Positions 35,548 to 45,787 of a stretch of DNA of 64,000 bases are shown here, one piece after another. The notes under the pieces are model-generated. The model saw nothing but the letters and a program-made list of their open reading frames with translations, was not told the DNA's origin and searched no databases. Both the position numbers and the translations under genes were made by a program. The stretch is taken from assembly GCA_015680685.1 (NCBI GenBank), contig MNCI01022655.1, positions 650,236 to 714,235 on the forward strand, in the 5' to 3' direction. The DNA is from Gnetum montanum (Eukaryota > Streptophyta > Gnetopsida > Gnetales > Gnetaceae). Each line of letters opens with the position of its first letter. Position 1 is the first letter of the stretch.

Positions 35548-36207
35548 GGTCCTGGGTAATGATGTTAGAGGCTGGGTCCCTCCCTTGCAGCCTCAAGGAT
35601 CAGCGGGGACCCGCTGTAGGTTGCATTCCTAGGTGTTGTGCGACGGGCTGCTGGACAGCTATGGTGTCCATGGCGATGGTCTGAGCAGGGACAACGGTGT
35701 TGTTAACAGGGTTCATGATGCTATGTCACGGATAGGACTAAGTCTGGAAATGCGGAGTTTGTGTAATGTGGCGCGCAGTGTATACGCTTCAAAGGGCAGC
35801 GTATGGTGTCAGCGTATACAGCGTGTCAGCGTATACAGCATATACAACGTATACAGCGTGTTAGCGTATACAGCGTAGACAGCGTATACAACGTGTGCAG
35901 CAGCGTATATGGCGTGTGGACGCTGGAAAGCGTATAAGGCGCAGGATGGGTCAGCGTAAAGTGGGACAGTGTAAAATTAGGGCATAAGACAGGGAGCAGC
36001 GTACAGCGTAAATGAAGTGGTCAGCCTAACATAAGAATGCAAGATAAGTTGGAGCGTAAAGGACTGCTTAGCGTAACACTGACGCTTAGCGTAAAACAGA
36101 CGAACGTGAAACTCAGCGTAAACGCAAGCTCAGCGTAAAACAGGCCAGAGCGTAAAACAGAAGAGCGCAAAACAGGCAGGCGTACAATAGGTTGCAGCGT
36201 AAAATTC
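35548..36207 (-). other. Inverted segment of E2: leader plus gag start
   Basis: Read on the minus strand, this piece is leader (TTTACGCTG motifs) followed by an ATG at 35,716 and the gag N-terminus (MNPVNNTVV, AMDTIAVQQPVA), matching E1 14,280-14,440. On either side the sense order continues: leader before 35,548 and the gag words AAGATACAAGC from about 36,208. So about 660 bp has flipped in E2, cutting gag from its start codon. Confidence 0.8.
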
Positions 36208-38847
36208 TCGGCGTATTAAGATACAAGCTAACCTGGCTATTGATCAAGCTAAACTGGAGGTGAAAAGGCAATTTGAGCTGTATTACAGGGGAGACGAGAG
36301 TTCATCCCTTCCTCGTACGACGTAATTCCCGTTCCAGAACAATATTCGGAACTCATCACAAAACTCCTCCTTCAAACGAACAATTCGTTGGACCAGCCCG
36401 CATTGGAGCCCCAACCAGACGAGGAGGATACATTTGCTGCTCAATCTGAGCAAGGAGAGTCGTTCCATACCTTAAGCCCTCAAGCACAGGTCAACCCCAT
36501 CTTCCACCCTAGCACAGGGGAGCTCATGCCCTGGCAACACATTAGATTCGTTCAGGCTCAACAACCATCGCCGGAAACAGCAGCATTAGTCCACGTCCCT
36601 CTTCCGAATGATCACCAACCCAACACCGTCTCACTCGCGCCCATCCTCACAGCTGCGGCGGGCCCATCCTCACAAGTGCAGCCACCCATCGATAATGTGG
36701 GAGCAACACTCCCACTAAGGGTGATAGGGATGCCACATGTGATTTCGGCATCCACATCCGCCCACTTCATACCACACCTCCAAACACATACAATCCCCCA
36801 AGCAGCCGTGACCCAACAAGGAGCCCCCGCCCACAACGTGGCATGGCAATGGCCAGCAAGGGGAACGCCATCGCACCAAGTTCCCCATCACCATATGCTC
36901 CCCTACGCGGTTCCACCAATCAACATTCCCCAAGCACAACCCCAGCTGCAGCAACACCAACAACAACACTTTCCCTACCACGTGCCATCTGTAATGCCGC
37001 CCACTGCAACCTTTCCACAAGCACCCGCACAGCTGTCGGCCCTTCCGCCTAACATGCAGCAATCTAGCTTGTACAGTATCCCGCAACCCCAAGCCGCTGC
37101 ATCACCGAGCGCCCAAGACTGGGCGGATGCCAAAAAGATAATGCAAGAGCTTACTGAAGAGGTAAAACGCCTCAAAACGGCTACTGAGGGAGAGTTAAAG
37201 GTAGTGGACTTCTACAACGATGACCCTATCAGCTCTTCGGTCCCACCTCTAACCTTACCTAAAGGTGTCCCCTTGCCCACATTAACCAAGTACAATAGGG
37301 AGACCGATCCCAACGCGCATCTTATAACATTCCAGCTAGAATGCGCGCTGCTCCAAGCTTGGCCCCACTCCATCCTCCGAGTATTTCCCATGTCTCTCGC
37401 AGGGAGAGCACTCGATTGGTACCGGGCCCTACCTCGGAACTCTATTTTCTCTTTGGACGATCTTTTATGCCAGTTTGTGACCCGCTTCAAGTACAACTTG
37501 AAACCCGAGGCCACGCTGGACGGCCTCATGCAGATCAAGCAAGCGCAGCTTGAACCTGCGCAGAAGTTTATTCAGAGATGGAGTGCGGCTGTCAACGAGC
37601 TGCACGAACCAATCTCTTCAACCTATTTGCTTACAATTCTGAAAGGGGCTGTCAATAATTTCTTTAAGTCCAAACTTTGTTACCTCAACGCACGTGATGT
37701 GAATCAGGCATTTTTACAGATCAGAAACATAGAGGAAGCGGCTCAAAATAGTCATGACCCGGCATACTTGGCCTTTAAAAATCAACATACTAAAAAGGAT
37801 AAAGAAAAGGCCAAGACAACTATAGAAGCAATAGCAGGAACCTAGCAAAAAAACCCCACACATCAGCAAAGATCACCCGCAACCACCACTAACTACTGTC
37901 AGCCCGCTCCCAGAACAACCCCAGAGTCATCCTCACAGAGCCCGACGAACCGTGCGCATAATTTCGAGAGAAAGGAACCCTCTCAGTACACACCTTTACC
38001 AATGAAACCATCCCAGCTCTTTGACCAACTCTTAAGAGCTGGGTTGATGCAACATAAGCAATTATCCCCTACTGCCATCCAAAGACATGAACGGTTCTGC
38101 CAACTCATACAGAACCCAAGCCTGGCAACGTCGGATGAGCCGCCCGTGCCCAAAGGATTCAGGATGGATCGCTTCTGCGACTACCATCAACGTAATGGGC
38201 ATGGAACGGATTACTGCTTCACCCTCAAGCAAGACATCCAGCGGATGATTAACGATGACAAAATCATGTTTGACGGGGCTAATCCCGTCCAACCGCAAAA
38301 TCAAATCATGGGGATGTACAAAGACCCCTTGAACACTAACGAGGCAGCGTATGTAATTGACGCAATCTATTGTGACGATGATTCCGACACACCCTGTATC
38401 AACACCATCTACCTTGAAAATAAGCAAGAAACACCTGGCAAACCGTTCGTGGTTCAAATCCCTCCCGCTGCGTCCGCACCTGCATCTCAATCATCCCACG
38501 CCCCACAGCGGCCGTACGTGGTCCGAGTGTCCCCGACCATGCCCACCCCCAACATCACGACATGCCAAAAATCCTATGTGGTGCGCGTCCCTTCGATCAA
38601 CCCCACGGATACACCAACCCCTCATGCTTGGCCTACCCCTTACGTAGTCCGAGTACCACCCGCCGTTGCAACGACGGAGGTCCAACCCCCGCAAAGACCA
38701 ACCTCGTACGTCATCAGGATACCTGGACAGACTCCTGCCCAGTCATATCCTACCGTCCACCCGCAACCCCGTCCAGCTCCATACGTTATAAAGGTTCCAG
38801 GGCAATCCCAGGCTCCGAGGCCAACTCTGCCTCCACGTAATACATGA
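36208..38847 (+). pseudogene. E2 gag
   Basis: After the inversion gag continues, with one frame slip near 36,297 by comparison with E1. The N-terminal region is Pro/Gln-rich. The Retrotrans_gag domain is at about 37,255-37,760 (LPTLTKYNRETDPNAH, FPMSLAGRALDWYRALP). A zinc-knuckle-like FCDYHQRNGHGTDYCFTLKQ is intact at about 38,170-38,230. Next come six spaced repeats of the word PYVVRVP or near variants (38,440-38,810). In-frame stops are TAG at 37,843-37,845 and TGA at 38,845-38,847, each fitting one C-to-T change against E1. Gag and protease share one frame, so the original product was a gag-protease fusion. Confidence 0.9.
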
Positions 38848-40140
38848 GAACGCCTGGTAGACAGACTTACACGTGAGCGCATGGAGAAGGAATGCCAACG
38901 GCTAGCCATGGGCCCACCCAAACCGACTCCACTTAACTCCATGCCCATGTCATCATCCAACGATCGACCGAACACGGAAAACAAGGGTGAGTCATCCGAA
39001 ACACAAGAACCGCATAAAACGGCAAGCACTAACAATAACGATAAACCACCAAAGCGCGAAATAAAACTATTGGGTCCAATGGACCCAATCACTGCTAACA
39101 AAAACATCCCTGATAGTAAAGATTTTGTGACGGCCCTGACACAAGTTACTCAGGCTCTAAAACAGAAAAATACCTCATTAAGCTTGTATGACTTGGTCTT
39201 AACATCCCAGACTCATCGGGAAGCTCTGGTGCGCATGCTCACATCAATCCCGGTTAGTGAGAACTTGCCTCCGAGCGAGCCGGCCATTCATGTCGTAATG
39301 TATCCATCTCATGGTGCCGTTCCTAAGCCCTTGAGCTTCTACGACGAGAACATCAAAGTAGACAAGAAGACGGGCGAGGCAACAACAATCCCTATGTTCA
39401 TAACTATACATGTGAACCAATTCAAAATACATAGGGTCCATGTAGATGATGGGGCAGCCACCAACATCGTACCATATCCTATCATTGAACAATTGGGGCT
39501 CACCGACTTAGTCAAACCCACCACAACCACCTGCTTAAAGTCCTTCAGTGGGTCGCGCGTATTAGTCAAAGGCATGATAACCCTAGATTTCGTAGCGGGA
39601 GACCAATTCCCCATGTCCGCTGACTTCCTCGTCATCGATGAAATGCCAGGATTCAACCTAATATTAGGAAGACCTTGGCTAGCCCAACTGAGAGCTGTGT
39701 CCTCCCCTATACATCAGGAAATTCGCCTACCCTATGAGGGTGGTGAAATCGTCATACATGGGGAAGCAGCCTCTCCCCTCATTTCATCACACACAGACGA
39801 GGACCGAGGCTCCGAGGTTGAACTCGACAAGCCTGGTCAAAAGGACTCAAAAGAAACACAACTGATGGGTAGTGAACCTTCGAATATGGAACAAGAGCCT
39901 AAAGCCGAACTACCTGCGTTTAACACTATACACGCGTCACCTCACGAAAAAAACAATGTTGAAACAACGACTGACATCGAAGCACCTACAAGTACTGATA
40001 CCGAAAACATTCTAATGGACGTCTCCTGGACTGAGTTGCCATTCAACGTGATCAACGAAGGAGACGGAGAATACAAAGTCATACCAATTGATACACTCCC
40101 TGACAAAAAAATGAAGAAAATCAAGAAACAACTAAAATGA
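38848..40140 (+). pseudogene. E2 aspartic protease
   Basis: In frame with gag. The retropepsin motif is HRVHVDDGAATNIVPYP, with LILGRPWL about 75 residues later. The region before it (DSKDFVTALTQVTQAL, LTSIPVSENLPPSEPAI) is a linker typical of Tat-type elements. The C-terminus is acidic and ends KKIKKQLK, TGA. The open stretch 38,881-40,140 (419 codons) is unbroken. Reverse transcriptase resumes only at 45.8 kb. Confidence 0.88.
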
Positions 40141-40410
40141 AACACACTACGTCCGGAACGACGTTAAACTACGAACAGTCCGAAACGACGTTAAACTATA
40201 ACATGTCCAGAACGACGTTAAACTACGATAAAACCCAAAAACACAAAAAAAAATAAAAAAATAAATAATAAACAACAAACAAACAAAAATAGAACAAAAT
40301 TTACAATACTCCTTATCCAGAAAAACGTTAATCTGTCATGTCCGCAATGACATAATCCGCCATGACATATTACTCATCCGCATTGGGGCCCGAAATGGCC
40401 TTAAACTAGT
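40141..40410 (+). repeat. E2 TAAACT-type spacer repeats, set 1
   Basis: Three near-identical units, GTCCGGAACGACGTTAAACTA and variants, lie at 40,150-40,225. Further relatives (TGTCCGCAATGACATAA, GGCCCGAAATGGCCTTAAAC) follow to 40,410. They correspond to E1 18,120-18,340. Confidence 0.7.
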
Positions 40411-40643
40411 GCAAATCTTGTTCGCCCGTTTACATATCATTTGTCATTACCTCTGTACATCGCAAAAAAGCGAACCCAAAAATACTTTAGTATCATGTCG
40501 TGTGTGCAAACAAATTAAAAGCAACAAAACAAAACAAAAAAATATATTTCATTCATGCCACATTTTACAATCGTTCTTGTGTGTCCAACATCTTTCAATT
40601 ACAATTCCTGTGCCAAATCACTAAAGAACTACAAAAAAAAACA

Positions 40644-43600
40644 CTAAGCACCCATGACAGGAGGATCATCTCCTTCAGAGCCACCAGTGTCAGGGGCCCC
40701 TGCTCCACTGGGGCCAGCCTCATGTGTATCATCGCCACCCTCGTGCTGAAAACGCCAAAAACAAACAACCAACACAAAATAAGCAGGTGCTAAATATTTT
40801 AAACACTATCCAATAAATTACCTTCATAAAGACAAAACGTTTATCATAGGGGATCCCCCTAAGCCAAACTCCAGCCGACGGAGGATTTCTTCCTCTGGAA
40901 TGCTGGCCCAGTCTGTTCCGTCCAGGCCTAAATCAACGTTTGCCAAGGCCTTGCCTTTGTCGACCGCTGACTAGGTAGGGCGTTTCAGAGGGAATTCGCC
41001 TACCGACACCTCCCCGGAAGCAGTTGTGATGACCCTCTTAGATGATTCCATCTCCACAGTTGTGTTTTGGGCAAAGGTTTCAAAGGCGGAACGCAAGCCC
41101 AACCCCTCCACAAACATCTCCAGTTGCCGCTTTTCAATAGATACCTCCTTCAGCAACTTCTTATACTAATGTTTATGGTTCTTCTCATCCTGACCCCACT
41201 TGCGAACCTTGGAAGCGAAAGCCTTCCAATCTTGACACTTGAGGTTCAAGAGATCTACTTGAGCTTTGCATTCTGCTATTCTCTGAGTCAACGACGCATG
41301 ACGGTTTAGAAGGTTCCAATATCTGGTGTACGTGATCTCCGAGGTTTGCCAAGAACGATCTCCACTTAGTCTTGCAACGGCAAACTCGTATCGAGCCTTT
41401 AAATCTTCATGCTCCTCTGTTACGACAGAAACTTCCTTTTTCTTTGCCTGTACTTGTAGCCACAACTGTTCAACAGAACGCCTACAAGTCCACAACAACT
41501 TGGCATTATGCGCAAGGCTTTCGGCAACTCCGTCATAAACAAGCCTGGGCACCTGTTCCACTTCTGGGGAGAGTGTCGTTAGGCTTTCTATGCTGATGCC
41601 CTCAGAGGGATCCCATCTTAGTTTAGCACCTACTCACGCAGAAAACATGAAAATTAAAACAGCACCCATAAAACACGAAGCTCCAAATCTCTAAATAATT
41701 CATACCTATATCAGGATGGACTTCTTGGAGATGTTCAATCACTTCTTCCGTGATCCCATCCACAAATTCCGACTTACTTGGCATCTCTGACCAAATAAGT
41801 GGCTGACGGGTACGGGAAGAACTAACCTCAGCGGTCCCCTCAGGGGGAACCGTCTTCATGGGAACGTTCAACCGTACTGTCCTAGTACCGCTGCCTTCAT
41901 CTAAGCCAAAGACGCAGCAATAAATAAAGAAAATAAAAATAGGAGCCACGATTAATATAATAAAAGCCAACTAAAAGCAAAGACATACCCTGATCCTTGT
42001 CACCTTCATGGGGATCGCCCAAATCCAAGTCACCCTTGAGGAAGCTACTGAACATTTGGTTGATAGCGTCCTGGTCGTCTAAGGGTGCATTTTCAGTATT
42101 CCTCTTCGTTAATAGTTCCGTTCCCCCGCCTTGGCTCTGCTCCGGGTTTTCCCCCTCATTGTTTTTCTCGGTACGTGTGTCTTCCTCCTCTGATGGTTTC
42201 TAAGGCTTGTTTCCTCACTGCCCCAAACCGAAAATAGCAACAACACATAAGCAATTGAGGTAAGGGTTATAAATGAACGAAAAAGATACAAAACGAGTAG
42301 ATGAACTTCGCTCACCAGGTATCTTGAAGCGTATCCGCTTCACGCATGGCTAGTTTATCTCGGTGACTTCCTCTATGGTGCGTTCAGGTCTTTTCAACCT
42401 TGACTTGGCCTCGCCAATGATCTCTTTAATGACCTGCTCTGCCCGTCTGGCGGTTAAAGGTACATCCACTGGCTCCAACCCCAGACTGTCCCGTGTGTGG
42501 ATGGAACCACCAGATGATCCTCCTGTGGTAATGGAGACAGACACATCGATACCTTCTGGGGCATCCTGCGACTTGGCGGTCGCATACAAGTGTTTGACCC
42601 ATGGGCGGGATAGTTGACCCCAATCCCGTAGGACAAACTTGTTGTCCGCACGCACCACAAGAAACTCGGAAAAACGGTGAAGATAGCCGGCGAAGAAGGC
42701 AAAGGTGAAGTGCGATTGTGCTTCGATATTTGAGCGCAACCGCGCTATCTCCTTATGCATGCCCTCCAACAAAAACTGAGCCCAGTTATACCGTATGCCA
42801 GTTTCCAAAATCGTTCGCATGATGCGCACCGCCTCCACCCCAAAACTCCGCACCTGAGAAAGGGTTTTGGGAAACACCCATGCTCGAAACAGGGGATATA
42901 GTTCGTTTACCTCAACAACCTTTGCCTTCCCCTACATCGGGAACCCCTTGGTGCTTTTCGTCACACCAAGCCAAGACTCCAGTTCACGGACCGTTTGGAG
43001 CTCTTTGTGAGACCGGTCCAGCACTATGAGTAGGCCATCTGCCGGCATGCCAAACAAATTAGAAAAGAATACAGGCGACAGACGAAACACCACCTTGACA
43101 CCCTTAATCCAGGTGCTGTACTGAGAGACAGACTCGTTGAAAGAGTCCACGATCCCTATCATTTCCCCAATTGAGACATTAGGGCTTGGCGTCGTAAAAA
43201 GTTCTAAGAGGCCTGCATCATCCAAGCAACGGGTGAGAGAAGGCGGAGCACGCTTACGCAGCCACTTCTACGCTTTTGCTACCTCCCCGAACTTCATAGA
43301 CAAAGTTGTCTCAGTTCGGCCTGTTGTCACGGGATCCTCATCGGAAGGCACATCAACTGTTAAAGCACGTTAAAATGACCGCATCAACCTCCTGACCACA
43401 AAACAATAGAACAAATCCACTAACGCATTTAATACATGCTATTACTCACCATCAGTGGCAGATCTGGAAGTGCTGCCAAAGCTATGTGGAAAGACTGGCC
43501 CTTGATCTGTCCAGTCTTCATGAAGCCACCCATGAGCCTTACACATCGCAAAGGCCCTAGAAAATTGGTTATGAAAACGGACCATTGAACCCTTCATCTG

Positions 43601-45123
43601 AGTCAATACAACCCCGCGAAGAGTGGGGCCCGTCATAAAGGCCTCTAGAGCGACACGAGTGAGGGCTATCCTGTCATCCTTAATCAGAGGCCCATCCGGG
43701 TTGGTCTTTGGCCTGCAAGTAAACACATGTTAAAACAAAAACTAACATCACACAACGATCAATGAAGCAATAAAGTCAAATGGTCTTACCTGGTTATCCT
43801 GTACACCGTGCCAAGAGGATTCTGGAACAGGGTGTACGCACGGGCAGCTATAAACAATGTATTGTTGATGTAATCTAACCCTGGTGGCAGCAATGCCCAC
43901 AAACGTGTTAACGGGCGAGTTGACTTGGGCACGTGGGTAGTGCCATCCTGATCAACAAACGGCCCCTCATCAATGTCTTCCATCAAAACCACGACATCTT
44001 CGGCTGCCCTCGACAGTATTGCATCGACCACACTCCGTGCGGTCACTTCGTCAAAAAACGACCACATAGCCACTTCAAAATTAGTTAACAGGAAAGCTAG
44101 AAATTTGCCAGCACCTTCCCGGAACCAGACCCCCTTGTTATCCACGAATAGATTCGGGGGTGCATCGCTGTCCTTAACATGGCCAGCCCATGTTAGAACC
44201 CCGACGAGTTCCACCACAATAAGAAAACGTTTGCTGTCCCTGCAACCAATCGCAATGCCACAAAACGAAAGTTTGCATCATAAATCGGCACAAAATCAAA
44301 AATTTAACTAACTGTTTATGCCCAGCGTATATGCTATACACAGCGTATACGCCAACTCTAGCAAACATACACCCAGCGTATACGCTGTACACAGCGTATA
44401 CGCCCACGATTTACGCCCAGGATTTGCACTCAGCGTATACGCTGCACAGTGCGCTGAACAGAGCACTTAGTGATTCAGAATTAGCATACATACACAGAGC
44501 GTATACGACGTATACACAGTGAATACGCTCTATAGAACGTAAAAGCACGAAACTTAGCCCAGCGTACACGCTAGCCAACTCAGCGTCTATGCTAATGGTG
44601 ATCTGTTTACGCTGACGCCCCAACTGTACGTATATGGCATATACGCTGAGCAAACCCTCAGTGTATATGCTCAATTTTGAGTTTAGCGTGAACAAATTAC
44701 GCCAGAGCGGTGTGCCGAAAACAATTGTACGCGTATGACGTATACGCCGAAAAAGAAAACCCTCAGCGTAGACGCCGCCGCAAGAAACAGAACCTACATC
44801 GAGGACAAATGCTGGCAAACTGTTACGCTAAAACAACGCAAAACATGTTTACGCCAGGACTGACCGCCGTCTATGCTACATAGATTACGCTACACTGAAA
44901 ACCCTTGTAACCCCGCTACGCTCGGCGTATAGGCCGAGATCGTCTACGTTAGAAAGTATAAATAGAAAATAGAAGCAGGGCTCAAGGCTTACCTCTGGGA
45001 CGCCACGGACCACGCCGGCATCTTCGGCCTAGGCAGACCCTGCAACATGGCCTCCGTCTCCTCGGAGAAGGTTAGATCGTGACCCTTCCGCCCCTGGCCC
45101 TCCACTTCCTTGCCCTTGCCCAT
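40644..45123 (-). pseudogene. E2 antisense eight-exon gene (aORF)
   Basis: Exons: 44,993-45,123; 43,790-44,239; 43,450-43,712; 42,316-43,356; 41,989-42,217; 41,706-41,900; 40,845-41,629; 40,644-40,745. Lengths are 131, 450, 263, 1,041, 229, 195, 785 and 102, against 131, 450, 269, 1,047, 246, 195, 785 and 102 in E1. Exon 1 is intact (MGKGKEVEGQGRKGHDLTF). Exon 2 keeps VVELVGVLTW and VWFREGAGKFLAFLLTNFEV (FCP1/NIF-like). Exon 7 is predicted helical (EEHEDLKARYEF). Lesions: TAG at 43,268-43,270 and 42,932-42,934, a frameshift in exon 5 near 42,190, stops in exon 7 (about 40,972 and 41,167), and a GT-to-AT change in the last intron's donor. The host or element role is unknown. Convergent orientation with gag-protease. 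Confidence 0.87.
44240..44992 (-). promoter_or_regulatory. E2 antisense intron 1, motif array
   Basis: A 753-bp intron (donor AG|GTAAGC, acceptor TTGCAG|GG) with AGCGTATACGC palindromes and TACGCTG words from about 44,315 to 44,940. The other six introns are 76-99 bp. Enrichment and position match E1. Confidence 0.72.
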
Positions 45124-45365
45124 TTCGGGGCATCTACGCTAGAGATCCAGGTTCACACTAACTGTACGCTGGCGTTAAGTTAAGCCCTGGCGTCTACACT
45201 GGGTTCAACTTGCGGCGTCTACGCTCAGGTTCAGGTTTATGCTTACGCTAGGGTATGGTGGTTTACTCTTACGCTTGAGTAGTTGCATGCTTACGCTTAC
45301 GCTCGCTCAGGTTACGCTCTACGCTATTGCTTTCAAAAATAGAAAACAAATGGACCCCCCTTCCC

Positions 45366-45373
45366 TTTATATA
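45366..45373 (-). promoter_or_regulatory. E2 antisense gene TATA box
   Basis: On the minus strand CGTTATATAAAGGGAAGGG lies about 245 bp upstream of the antisense ATG (45,123). It is well placed for a dedicated promoter reading toward the antisense gene. TACGCT motifs fill the stretch between TATA box and ATG. Confidence 0.6.
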
Positions 45374-45574
45374 ACGCCCGATGACGCTGACGCTGATGCT
45401 ACCGCCGCTTACGTCGCCGTTGCCTCGTTTTCACCGTTTTTTTCCTTTTTTCCTATTTTTCAACAAAAATCTGTCCAAAACGATAAAATTTAACGAAAAG
45501 TTATTAAAAACAGGGATTATTACGTCCTGGTTCCTCCGCAAACCCCGTTTTTACATGCTTACACCAGTTTAAAC

Positions 45575-45715
45575 AGTCATTGGCCCGGTATGGCCTTAAA
45601 CTGCCATTTCCCCATCTGCCCATTGGCCCGGTAAGGCATTAAACAGCCACCCATTGGCCCGGTACGGCCTTAAACTACCATGCGTCCGGGTGTGACGATA
45701 ATCCACCATCATAAC
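45575..45715 (+). repeat. E2 TAAACT-type spacer repeats, set 2
   Basis: Three units GGCCCGGTAxGGCxTTAAACxGCCA, then CGTCCGGGTGTGACGATAAT. The counterpart is E1 24,020-24,265. Confidence 0.7.
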
Positions 45716-45771
45716 ATACGCAGCTTAAAACACCAAAAAACATAAAACTGCGCCCTTTTGCTTATGCAACT

Positions 45772-45787
45772 CTCGGTTTATTGGCAG
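45772..45787 (+). promoter_or_regulatory. E2 candidate sense splice acceptor
   Basis: TCGGTTTATTGGCAG|GAGCAAGC sits where homology to the pol frame starts. It is the same as in E1 with one change. Confidence 0.5.

Noticed and set aside
36612-37175. Minus-strand frames opposite gag
   Set aside because: Shadow frames of the Pro/Gln-rich gag region with no conservation in E1.
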